Below the pieces are notes generated by a model that had not been told where the DNA came from, made no database searches, and saw nothing but the letters and a program-made list of their open reading frames with translations. Shown in pieces: positions 44,025-52,458 of a stretch of DNA of 64,000 nt; position 1 is the first letter of the stretch; each line of letters starts with the position of its first letter. The stretch is from UBA2030 sp049969475 (lineage in GTDB: Bacteria; Bacteroidota; Bacteroidia; Bacteroidales; TTA-H9). A program made the position numbers and the translations under genes. The stretch lies in assembly GCA_049969475.1 (NCBI GenBank), contig JBMFOU010000009.1:33626-97625 (forward strand). Reading direction: 5' to 3'.

Positions 44025-45134
44025 ATGCTTAAAAACACCGCTTTTACCAATTTTCATGTAGCATTAGGGGCTAAAATGGTGCCCTTTGCTGGATATAACA
44101 TGCCTGTTCAATTTGAAGGGTTAATCGCTGAACACCTTACTGTAAGGCGTGGCGTGGGGGTATTCGACGTTTCACACATGGGGGAAATATGGGTTAAAGG
44201 ACCCAAAGCTTTCGACCTGGTTCAATATATCACTTCCAACGATGTTTCGAAACTCTACGATGGGAAGGTTCAATACAGTTGCTTCCCCAATGGAAAAGGT
44301 GGTATTGTAGACGATTTACTGGTTTATCGGATTAATGCCGAAACCTATCTGTTGGTTGTCAATGCAGCCAATATCGATAAAGACTGGAACTGGATATGCC
44401 AGCACGCAGAAAAAATGGGTATGCAGATTGGAAAAGAAGTTTACAACGCTTCAGATGAGATAGCTCAATTGGCTGTGCAAGGGCCCCTGGCACTCAAAGC
44501 CATGCAGAAACTTACTCCCGAACCCATCGAAAATATGGAATATTACACCTTCAAAAAATTAGAATTTGCCGGCGTGAAGGATATAATTTTATCGACTACG
44601 GGATACACAGGAGCAGGAGGCTGCGAAATTTACATGGCCAATGCAGATGCTGCCCGGATTTGGAATGCGGTTTTTGAGGCAGGAAAAGAGTTTGGCATTA
44701 AACCCATAGGCCTGGGTGCCCGCGATACCCTGCGTCTCGAAATGGGCTTCTGTTTATATGGAAACGATATAGACGACACCACCTCGCCCCTGGAAGCTGG
44801 CCTGGGCTGGATTACCAAATTTACTCCCGAAAAAAATTTCATCGACAAGGAATTCCTTCTCAAACAAAAACAGGAAGGAGTTAAACGCAAACTCGTGGGT
44901 TTTGAAATGGTGGATAAAGGAATTCCCCGCCAGCACTATCCCATTTGCGATGCTCAGGGCAATAAAATAGGAGAAGTTACATCAGGAACCATGTCGCCAT
45001 CGCTCAATAAGCCTATCGGTATGGGTTATGTTCCTACCGAACTCTCAGCACCGGGTTCTGAATTTTTTATTGAAATCAGGGGTAAACTATTAAAGGCTGT
45101 AGTTGTTAAACTTCCCTTCTATAAAGGCGAATAA
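44025..45134 (+). CDS. gcvT: aminomethyltransferase (glycine cleavage T protein)
   Basis: A 369-residue folate enzyme that takes the aminomethyl group from lipoyl-H protein and makes methylene-tetrahydrofolate. Typical parts: VGVFDVSHMGEIWVKGP; VDDLLVYRI; TGYTGAGGCEIYM; GLGARDTLRLEMGFCLYGNDID (the conserved Arg and Asp region), and EVTSGTMSPSLNKPIGMGYV near the end. The length is normal. No gcvH or gcvP and no glycine riboswitch are visible nearby. Confidence 0.95.
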   Translation: MLKNTAFTNFHVALGAKMVPFAGYNMPVQFEGLIAEHLTVRRGVGVFDVSHMGEIWVKGPKAFDLVQYITSNDVSKLYDGKVQYSCFPNGKGGIVDDLLVYRINAETYLLVVNAANIDKDWNWICQHAEKMGMQIGKEVYNASDEIAQLAVQGPLALKAMQKLTPEPIENMEYYTFKKLEFAGVKDIILSTTGYTGAGGCEIYMANADAARIWNAVFEAGKEFGIKPIGLGARDTLRLEMGFCLYGNDIDDTTSPLEAGLGWITKFTPEKNFIDKEFLLKQKQEGVKRKLVGFEMVDKGIPRQHYPICDAQGNKIGEVTSGTMSPSLNKPIGMGYVPTELSAPGSEFFIEIRGKLLKAVVVKLPFYKGE

Positions 45135-45161
45135 ACGCTTTTCGTTTCTTAAAAACCACAC

Positions 45162-45196
45162 GGGGCAGGGTGCAAGCTACTCTGCCCTCATTTTTC
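45162..45196 (+). terminator. probable terminator after gcvT
   Basis: GGGCAG / CTGCCC stem (45163-45168 with 45182-45187) with a 13-base loop is followed by TCATTTTT. Confidence 0.5.
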
Positions 45197-45212
45197 AAAA
45201 AAAGCAAGGGGT

Positions 45213-46373
45213 ATGCCTGATTTTGAATTGATTATAGACAGAGAGAACACGCAAAGCGTGAAGTATGATCTAAGGAAAACCCTATTTGGCCGCTCTGATG
45301 TTATTCCCATGTGGGTTGCCGATATGGACTTTGCCATGCCGGAATGTGTTGCCGAGGCTCTCAGAAATCGCATCGACCATGGGATTTTGGGCTATTCTTT
45401 CCGGAGCGATAGTTTTTCCCGGGCTCTGACAAGCTGGCTCAAACGCCGGCATGGACTTGAGGTAGCAGAGGAAAGCGTTTGCTTCAGTCCCGGTATTGTT
45501 TCTGCCCTGGTGGTCATACTGGAGTCGTTTACGGAAAAAGGTGATAAGGTTCTGGTTCAGCCACCGGTTTATCATCCTTTCTTCGAAGTTCCCACTCAAA
45601 ACCACAGGCAAGTAATATGGAATGAATTGATTTTCGATGGAAGGCAGTACCAGATAGACTTCGATAAGCTTCGTCGGCAACTTAAGGAAGTTCGGATGGT
45701 CATTATCAGTCACCCCCATAATCCGGTAAGTCGGGCGTGGAAACCCAATGAACTTCATGAATTGGCACTTTTATGCGCTGAGAACGAGGTGCTTCTGGTT
45801 TCCGACGAAATTCATTCCGATCTGATGCTTCAGGGCTATAAGCATACTCCTATGTTGCAGGCTAGCCCGGAAACAGCCGATAACATCATAACTTGTTATG
45901 CCCCGAGTAAAACTTTTAACCTGGCCGGATTATCCACCAGTTCAGTAGTTATCACCAACCCTGTCCTTAGAGAAAAGTATAGGGCCACACTCGAGCGGCT
46001 TCATATGCAAATGGGAAACATTTTGGGGCAGATTGCTTTCGAAGCTGCTTATAACCAGGGAGAGCCATGGCTGGAACAATTATTGGCCTACCTCAACCGT
46101 TCGGTTGACCACATAAAAAACCGAATCGCCAACGAATATCCCTGGCTCAGCCTGCTTGAACCCCAGGCAACTTATTTATTGTGGCTCGATTTCCGCAGAT
46201 TGAACCTTTCTGCCGATGAACTGCATGAGAGGCTGGTAAAAACGTGCGGACTTGGCCTGAGTCGGGGCGACCAATTCGGGCCAGGCGGGGCAGGCTTCAT
46301 GCGCATGAACATTGCTGCACCCCTCCCAGTGATCGATGAAGCGCTGGACAGGCTTAAATTATTGACATTCTGA
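45213..46373 (+). CDS. PatB/MalY-type PLP aminotransferase (cystathionine beta-lyase)
   Basis: A 386-residue fold-type I PLP enzyme. Lys233 in CYAPSKTFNLAGLSTSS is the Schiff-base lysine. VLVQPPVYHPFF, VSDEIHSDLML and the final Arg in GFMRMNIA are typical. The N-terminus VIPMWVADMDFAMP is the MalY/PatB signature, so C-S lyase activity on cystathionine or cysteine is the usual role. The NPHNPVG motif reads HPHNPVS here, a mild change. The HAD gene starts 2 bases after its stop, so the two are co-transcribed. Confidence 0.9.
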   Translation: MPDFELIIDRENTQSVKYDLRKTLFGRSDVIPMWVADMDFAMPECVAEALRNRIDHGILGYSFRSDSFSRALTSWLKRRHGLEVAEESVCFSPGIVSALVVILESFTEKGDKVLVQPPVYHPFFEVPTQNHRQVIWNELIFDGRQYQIDFDKLRRQLKEVRMVIISHPHNPVSRAWKPNELHELALLCAENEVLLVSDEIHSDLMLQGYKHTPMLQASPETADNIITCYAPSKTFNLAGLSTSSVVITNPVLREKYRATLERLHMQMGNILGQIAFEAAYNQGEPWLEQLLAYLNRSVDHIKNRIANEYPWLSLLEPQATYLLWLDFRRLNLSADELHERLVKTCGLGLSRGDQFGPGGAGFMRMNIAAPLPVIDEALDRLKLLTF

Positions 46374-46374
46374 G

Positions 46375-47043
46375 ATGAAATCTATTCAGGCTGTTATTTT
46401 CGATCTTGATGGTTTGCTCATCGACTCTGAGCCTTTGTGGGAATTGGCCGAACAGGCTGTCTTTGCACGATACGGAATCACGGTCACCCATGAGATATGT
46501 CAGCAGGTGAAAGGTTTGCGTGTGGACGAATCCGTACACGTCATACTGGGCCTCTTCTCCCGTTCCGATTTGGACCCAGTAGTAATTGCCCGACAAATTC
46601 AGGATAAAGTCATTCGACTTATAGCTGAAAAAGGAAAAGGAATGCCTGGGTATGTTTACATTCTTCATTTTTTTCGTTCTCGAGGCATTAAAATAGCCCT
46701 CGCATCTTCTTCCAAAATGGAAGTTATTCGGGCTGCCCTGCAAAAGCTGGGAATTAGCCACCACTTTGAGTTTATTCATAGTGCTGAGTATGAAAAGTTT
46801 GGGAAACCTCATCCCGGAATATTCCTGTCAGTGGCCCAAAAATGGAAGATTCCACCAGAGCAATGCTTAGTTTTCGAAGATTCTCTTAATGGAGTGATCG
46901 CCGCCAGAGCAGCCCGGATGAGGGTCGTTGCCATACCTGAGCCTTCCCTTCAAAACGATCCCCGTTTCACCATTGCGAATCTGGTGTTGCCTTCTCTCCT
47001 CCATTTTAAGGAACATCATCTTAACGAATTGCTCTCAAAATAG
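46375..47043 (+). CDS. HAD-family sugar-phosphate phosphatase (HxpB-like)
   Basis: A 222-residue HAD hydrolase, subfamily I with a helical cap. Motif I is IFDLDGLLIDSE (nucleophile and acid Asp), motif II is IALASSSK, motif III Lys is in KFGKPHPGIFL, and motif IV is VFEDSLNG. The profile fits HxpB/beta-phosphoglucomutase-like enzymes, which dephosphorylate hexitol and hexose phosphates such as 2-deoxyglucose-6-phosphate. The exact substrate is unclear. Its ATG follows the patB stop by one base (TGAGATG). Confidence 0.85.
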   Translation: MKSIQAVIFDLDGLLIDSEPLWELAEQAVFARYGITVTHEICQQVKGLRVDESVHVILGLFSRSDLDPVVIARQIQDKVIRLIAEKGKGMPGYVYILHFFRSRGIKIALASSSKMEVIRAALQKLGISHHFEFIHSAEYEKFGKPHPGIFLSVAQKWKIPPEQCLVFEDSLNGVIAARAARMRVVAIPEPSLQNDPRFTIANLVLPSLLHFKEHHLNELLSK

Positions 47044-47087
47044 AGTTTTTTCACTTCCCTCAATCATTAATTAATCTTTAATTCTTT

Positions 47088-47118
47088 CCCTGGCATCACT
47101 TGCAGGGGTGTTTTTTTT
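47088..47118 (+). terminator. probable terminator after the HAD gene
   Basis: CCCT(G)GCA / TGCAGGG with loop TCACT is followed by GTG and eight T. Confidence 0.55.
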
Positions 47119-47140
47119 ATTTTTTTGCAAAAAAATTCCG

Positions 47141-48835
47141 ATGGTGGCTTTTTGGGAAGGATTTTACGTGATTTTGGCCTTGCTGGGAGCCATCGGCCTT
47201 TTTTTGTTTTCCATCAAACTGATGGGAGAGGCATTACAAAAAATTGCCGGGCAGGGAATGCGTCTTATCATTTCCAGACTTGCCCAAAATTCGCTCAGAG
47301 GGGTGTTTTCAGGCTTAGGTATTACAGCAGCCATTCAATCATCCTCAGCCGTAACCGTAATGCTGGTGAGTCTGTCGGGGGCCGGCTTACTGAGTTTTCG
47401 GGAATCTTTTTCCATGATCATGGGAGCCAATATAGGAACCACTCTCAAAGCATGGCTTCTGGCTTTATTTGGTTTTTCGTTCGACCCCACTTCCCTGGCC
47501 CTCCCGCTCATTGCTCTGAGCTTGCTCTTACTTTTTTCGGGCAAAGAGAAACGAAGATTTACCGGGGAATTCTTTACCGGACTTGCTCTTCTTTTCATTT
47601 CTCTTGAATTTATCAAGAACGAGGCTACAGTGCTTACTTTAAATCCGGTAGTAGCTGATTTTCTTCAAGAAGCAGGGGGTAGAGCCTGGTATCATTATTT
47701 AATGTTCAGCTTCATTGGTTTTCTCATGACGGCACTCCTGCAGTCGTCGAGTGCAATGATGGCGTTTACTCTGGCTCTGGCTGGAACTGGAAATATTTCT
47801 TTTGAAATGGCCATAGCCATGGTGTTGGGAGAAAACCTAGGCACCACCTTGACGGCCAATCTGGCGGCCCTGATGGGTGATTATCGGGCCAAGCGCACAG
47901 CACTTTCACACTTTCTTTTCAACCTCAGTGGCTTTATCCTTGTGCTCTTAGTCTTTCCTTTGGTAATTCAAAGACTCACATGGCTCCTTGAGGTTCTCAG
48001 AATATCAGCCTCGCTAAAAATCCCGGTGGGACTGGCGGCTTTTCATACTTCTTTTAATCTCATTATCACATTATTATGGATTAATTTCATCCCTCAGATG
48101 TACTATCTGGTATCATGGCTAATTCCTGAACAGCCTTCCCGTAGACTTGACAAATATGCTTTCAGTTATATAATATCCACCGCAGAATTTTCTTTGCTTC
48201 AAGGGAAAAATGAACTGGCCCGCCTATCCGGTATGGTCTCATCGCTGGCGCGAATGACCTCAAAATTACTTATCACCCGCGATCCCGAACAATCGACAGC
48301 TCTTAAAAACAATTTCCAGATACTCTCCGAAGAAATTCTAAAATCGCAGCGCCAGCTCGAACTTTATCTGCAAAATTTGCCCATCAATGAACTAAGTCAG
48401 CAGGGGCGTATCAGACATCAATTTATGTTAATTACAGCTGAACACTTACTGCAAATTACGCGGATTTTGAAAAAAATGTTGATTATTCTCACAGAAAAAG
48501 AAGAGTCCAGGGTTTGGTTTACTCCCAAACAATATCAGAATCTTATTGAACTCTCCGATTTGGTGCTGGGAGCTTTTGCTTTGCTCGAGGAGCACCTGAA
48601 CGGGGATTACCACCGGGCTAATATATCCAAAGCCATGATTATTGAAGAAAAAATCAATCATCTGAGAGATAAGATTAAAAATAAAATTCCCAAGAAGATA
48701 GAAGCCGGAAAAATCACACCAGCCTCGGCAGAATATTTTAAAGGCCTAATTGATACCTGGGAGAGTACCGGCGACCTGATTGCTTCCATCAACCAGGGAT
48801 TGGCCACCTGTAGCTATGCACCCGCTGAAAATTCC
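47141..48835 (+). CDS. Na/Pi cotransporter family protein with PhoU-like tail
   Basis: A membrane protein of about 565 residues. Two inverted NaPi repeats each carry the QSSSA signature (AIQSSSAVTVMLVSLSGAG and LLQSSSAMMAFTLALAGTG), the phosphate and sodium site, with GANIGTT and GENLGTT loops. From about residue 345 a soluble all-helical tail (LLITRDPEQSTALKNNFQI... KAMIIEEKINHLRDKI) resembles PhoU. The family imports phosphate with Na+; a regulatory role of the tail is inferred. The frame also opens at a GTG at 47108, inside the T-rich terminator, so the ATG at 47141 is preferred. The stop codon is at 48836-48838. Confidence 0.88.
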
Positions 48836-48843
48836 TAATTTTG
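48836..48843 (+). promoter_or_regulatory. -7 element (TAATTTTG) of argS
   Basis: TAATTTTG spans the stop of the cotransporter gene and lies 27 bases before the ATG at 48871. The TTG at 48841 falls inside the box and cannot be the start. Confidence 0.65.
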
Positions 48844-48870
48844 CCCCCCGTTTCTGAAAATTCTAAGTAC

Positions 48871-50646
48871 ATGTTTACTGAAAATCTTGCCCGGGCCGCT
48901 ACATTGGCGCTAAAAGAACTGTATGGCATTGAAATTCATCCTGAATCTCTCACCATTAATAAAACCCGTAAGGAATTTGAAGGCGACTACACCCTGGTGG
49001 TTTTTCCTATAGCCAAGGCAGCCCGTAAATCGCCTGACCTCATAGGAGAGGAATTGGGTAACTGGCTGAAAGCAAATCTTCAGGAGATTGAGAAATTCAA
49101 CGTCGTGAAAGGTTTTCTTAATCTATCCCTTAAAGATGATTTCTGGACAGATTTTCTAAAAAGTAATTTTAGCAACCCTAGTTACGGTTTCACTTCTGCT
49201 CCCTTAAGTGAAGCTCCTGTGCTCATCGAGTTTTCCTCGCCCAATACCAATAAACCCCTCCATTTGGGGCATATCAGAAATAATCTGCTGGGGTACAGTA
49301 TTTCAGAAATTTTCAGGGCTACGGGCAAAAACATCCTCAGGGTCAACCTGGTTAACGATCGGGGGATACACATATGCAAATCGATGTTGGCCTGGCAAAA
49401 GTGGGGTCAAAACGAAACCCCAGCTTCATCTGGTATGAAAGGTGACCACCTGGTAGGCAAATACTATGTTTTATTCGATAAGCATTACAAAGAAGAAGTT
49501 GAGCGCCTGAAGGCCTCGGGCATGGATGAAGAAACCGCACAACGAAGTGCTCCTCTGATGCTCGAAGCACAGGAAATGCTCCGTCGCTGGGAAAAAGGCG
49601 ACCCTGAGGTCATAGAGCTCTGGAAAATGATGAATGGCTGGGTTTATGAAGGCTTCGACGAAACCTACCGCCGTCTGGGTATTCAGTTCGATAAAATATA
49701 CTACGAATCAGATACTTATCTGCTAGGGAAAAAATTGGTGGAAGAAGGCCTGGAAAAAGGTGTTTTTTCCCGCAAGGAAGATGGTTCGGTATGGGTTGAC
49801 CTCACCGATGTAGGACTCGATCAGAAACTATTGCTCAGGTCGGATGGTACCTCTGTGTATATTACGCAGGACCTGGGAACCGCCCAGCTTCGTTATAATG
49901 AATATCATCCCCAGAAAATGATTTATGTAGTGGGCAATGAACAGAATTACCACTTCGAGGTTCTCACTCATGTTCTCAGAAAACTCGGGAAACCTTATGC
50001 CGACACTATTTTCCATCTTTCTTATGGTATGGTGGAGTTGCCCGAAGGAAAGATGAAATCACGCGAGGGAACAGTAGTAGATGCCGACGACCTGATGGAT
50101 GAAATGTATGAAACAGCCCGGCAGATAACCCTCGAACTGGGCAAAGCCGCTAATCTGGATGAAGTAGAGGCCGATAAATTATTTCATAAAGTAGGAATGG
50201 CCGCATTAAAGTACTTCATCCTGAAAGTAGATCCCAAAAAGAATATGCTTTTCAATCCTGCTGAGAGCATCGATTTTGACGGAAATACTGGGCCCTTTAT
50301 CCAATATACTTTTGCCCGCATTGCATCGGTTTTGCGCAAAGCAGGGGAGTGGTCGGCCCAATTTGGCAGCCTGGAACTAAAACCTGAAGAAAAAGAAGTG
50401 CTGCGATTGCTCTACGATTTTCCTTCTGTAATTCAGGAAGCTGCCGACGAGATGAACCCTGGAACCGTGGCCAACTTCTGCTACGAACTAGCCCGCACCT
50501 ACAATCAGTTTTACCATAACCTGAGCATTCTCCACGAGTCGGACGAAAACCGTATGAATTTCCGTCTGGCGCTTTCCAAACTTACATCCATCGCCATACA
50601 CAACGGAATGTACCTGCTTGGTATCGACGTACCTGACCAAATGTAA
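48871..50646 (+). CDS. argS: arginyl-tRNA synthetase
   Basis: A 591-residue class I synthetase. The N-terminal Add1 domain starts MFTENLARAATLALKELYGI. The HIGH motif is SPNTNKPLHLGHIRNNLLG. The KMSKS equivalent is MKSREGTVVDADDL, the ArgRS-type variant without a full KMSKS. The C-terminal anticodon domain has FARIASVLRKAG and finishes LLGIDVPDQM, close to the family ending. It converges on the lipoprotein gene with only 4 bases between stops and no terminator. Confidence 0.95.
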   Translation: MFTENLARAATLALKELYGIEIHPESLTINKTRKEFEGDYTLVVFPIAKAARKSPDLIGEELGNWLKANLQEIEKFNVVKGFLNLSLKDDFWTDFLKSNFSNPSYGFTSAPLSEAPVLIEFSSPNTNKPLHLGHIRNNLLGYSISEIFRATGKNILRVNLVNDRGIHICKSMLAWQKWGQNETPASSGMKGDHLVGKYYVLFDKHYKEEVERLKASGMDEETAQRSAPLMLEAQEMLRRWEKGDPEVIELWKMMNGWVYEGFDETYRRLGIQFDKIYYESDTYLLGKKLVEEGLEKGVFSRKEDGSVWVDLTDVGLDQKLLLRSDGTSVYITQDLGTAQLRYNEYHPQKMIYVVGNEQNYHFEVLTHVLRKLGKPYADTIFHLSYGMVELPEGKMKSREGTVVDADDLMDEMYETARQITLELGKAANLDEVEADKLFHKVGMAALKYFILKVDPKKNMLFNPAESIDFDGNTGPFIQYTFARIASVLRKAGEWSAQFGSLELKPEEKEVLRLLYDFPSVIQEAADEMNPGTVANFCYELARTYNQFYHNLSILHESDENRMNFRLALSKLTSIAIHNGMYLLGIDVPDQM

Positions 50647-50650
50647 GTGG

Positions 50651-52132
50651 CTATTTTCTAATCTTCAGCGTCTTAACCTGATAATTAGGCTCGTAGGCTC
50701 CAATTGCAGGAGCTTCCAGGTTTCGGGGCCTGCCCTTGATATCTGAATTGACGCCGATGGGTTTTCCAGCTCCCAGCAGGGGCGACAGCGTATCAGGTTC
50801 AAGATTGGGTTTCTCCGTACTCAAAAATTTGGGGTCGGTATTAAAAACGCAATCTGTAAATGCATGCTGAAATTGCTGATGCTTGAATGTACGCATCCAG
50901 CAACGGTCGAAACTGAGTTGAAAAGTATGCCCCTGGTCCATCCCGTCAATCATAAGCTCTTCTGCCTGGTTGCCGTAAATCACTGAATTAACAAAAGTTG
51001 CAGCTGTAGGCTCTACATAGGTGATTTCACCCTGCGCATTCAGATAATAATTTTTCAGAACCAAGGATGGAGTTTGTCTTACGGATGAACTCCAGTAATT
51101 ACCTAAAGTGAGGTGGACAAACGAAGCAAGTCCTCCCCCCAGCGCCAGGGCATAGCTACCACAGTTCTCAATTACAACATTTACGGCTTCTACAATACTT
51201 CCGTTTAGAGCCAGGCCTCCGGTTTTCATGTTTGCAATGCGGGTATTGGCCAGATACAACTGAGGTTGACTTAAATCTTCCGGAAAGTCGACCTGTAACC
51301 CCAAATTCCCATTGAGTATAACAGCATGATTGATAAAGTTCTCTTTACTACCCTGGCTCAGCCAGATTCCATTCCATTGCCCGGGTAAATCTTTATAAAA
51401 TTCATCCAGCCTATCGTTACGAAAAATTACCTCACGGCCAGGCTCACCAAGCACTTTTAACGATCCCCCTTGATAGACCAATAAAAGCGCATCTTTATGA
51501 AAATAAATCTCAGTACCGGCTTCAATGGTAAGCACCGATGCCGAATCGACTACTGCCCAGCCATAAATTACATGCGGCTTGTCAGCAGTCCAGGGTTTTG
51601 AACAGTCAATAATAGAGTAGGGGGGCAAACCTGGCTGAAAAATCTGGGGTGTATGAAAATAAGCATTGCGTCCCCATGCCAAAAGTTTTACATGCTGAAG
51701 GTTGCCGTTGGTCGTAAATACTACGCTATCTCTCACCTCAAAAGGATTGTTTTTATCGTTGGGGTCAATACGCAGACGAATAAAAATAAAAAGGCTATCT
51801 CCGGCCCCAATTTCCACATCCCTGAAAATCGTTCCCTGCTCACCGTCCAGATTCATGACAAAAGGGCTATTGTTCCCACCAGCAAGCTCTATTGTACTTA
51901 TTCTTAACTTTTTATTGCTTGGATTGTACACCCTGAACTCGCGAATAGTGGTACCCACCGTCGTAAAAACCGTATCAAATTTCACAGTGTCAGTGCTAAA
52001 TGCAAGCATGAGTGATGGGTCGGGTGATGGTTCCTCTTTTCCACAGCCTAATATTAATAAAAGAAGAGCTGCCATGGCTATAATCGGGAAAAGCCAGCTG
52101 AAAATTTTCGAGGATTTGAAGTATTGACGCAT
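50651..52132 (-). CDS. lipoprotein with Ig-like and right-handed beta-helix domains
   Basis: A 493-residue lipoprotein with lipobox LILGC (Cys30), so it is tethered to the envelope. Residues about 40-160 resemble an ASH/choice-of-anchor Ig fold (STDTVKFDTVFTTVGTTIREF...NPSNKKLRIS). From about 185 the sequence has the irregular repeats of a pectate-lyase-like beta-helix (SVLTIEAGTEIYFHKDALLLVYQGG; NFINHAVILNGNLGLQVDF; AVNVVIENCGSYALALGGG). Catalytic residues cannot be assigned, so binding rather than cleavage is possible. The promoter at 52157-52164 rules out an earlier start at 52168. Confidence 0.8.
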   Translation of the reverse strand: MRQYFKSSKIFSWLFPIIAMAALLLLILGCGKEEPSPDPSLMLAFSTDTVKFDTVFTTVGTTIREFRVYNPSNKKLRISTIELAGGNNSPFVMNLDGEQGTIFRDVEIGAGDSLFIFIRLRIDPNDKNNPFEVRDSVVFTTNGNLQHVKLLAWGRNAYFHTPQIFQPGLPPYSIIDCSKPWTADKPHVIYGWAVVDSASVLTIEAGTEIYFHKDALLLVYQGGSLKVLGEPGREVIFRNDRLDEFYKDLPGQWNGIWLSQGSKENFINHAVILNGNLGLQVDFPEDLSQPQLYLANTRIANMKTGGLALNGSIVEAVNVVIENCGSYALALGGGLASFVHLTLGNYWSSSVRQTPSLVLKNYYLNAQGEITYVEPTAATFVNSVIYGNQAEELMIDGMDQGHTFQLSFDRCWMRTFKHQQFQHAFTDCVFNTDPKFLSTEKPNLEPDTLSPLLGAGKPIGVNSDIKGRPRNLEAPAIGAYEPNYQVKTLKIRK

Positions 52133-52156
52133 TCTCTTGTTTTGTGAGAAAACGGG

Positions 52157-52164
52157 CAAAGTTA
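52157..52164 (-). promoter_or_regulatory. -7 element (TAACTTTG) of the beta-helix lipoprotein gene
   Basis: TAACTTTG on the minus strand, 24 bases before the ATG at 52132. Between here and 52347 (about 180 bp) I see no other feature. Confidence 0.65.
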
Positions 52165-52347
52165 GCAATCATTGTATAGAAAGGCCGTATCTGCGACGTG
52201 TTCTTTCATAAACATCAATCCCTAAACAACTTAATAATGCATTGTCGATCAATTATTTAACAAATAAATGATTGAAAATTATTACAAAAGTCTCACTTCG
52301 TCTTAAAAGTAATGTTTTGTTTCGTTATTCAAAATCAAAAAAATAAG

Positions 52348-52355
52348 TAATTTTG
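52348..52355 (+). promoter_or_regulatory. -7 element (TAATTTTG) of rpsA
   Basis: TAATTTTG, 103 bases before the rpsA ATG. It implies a structured leader of about 95 nt. Confidence 0.65.
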
Positions 52356-52361
52356 CAGGCT

Positions 52362-52444
52362 CTTTTTCCGGAGAGAGCTGGTGGAGAAAAGTATGTATAA
52401 CCCGGTTTACCAGACAGGCGGTCCGGAGGTCTGAAAGGTAAACC
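52362..52444 (+). promoter_or_regulatory. structured rpsA leader
   Basis: The leader can fold into two hairpins. The first is GCTCT / AGAGC near 52359-52379. The second is strong: GGTTTACC at 52404-52411 pairs with GGTAAACC at 52437-52444, with an inner AGAC / GTCT extension. It ends 14 bases before the ATG, where there is no Shine-Dalgarno. S1 binding to its own leader is known in other bacteria, so autoregulation is a fair inference. Confidence 0.5.
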
Positions 52445-52458
52445 ACAAAGCAAATTGA

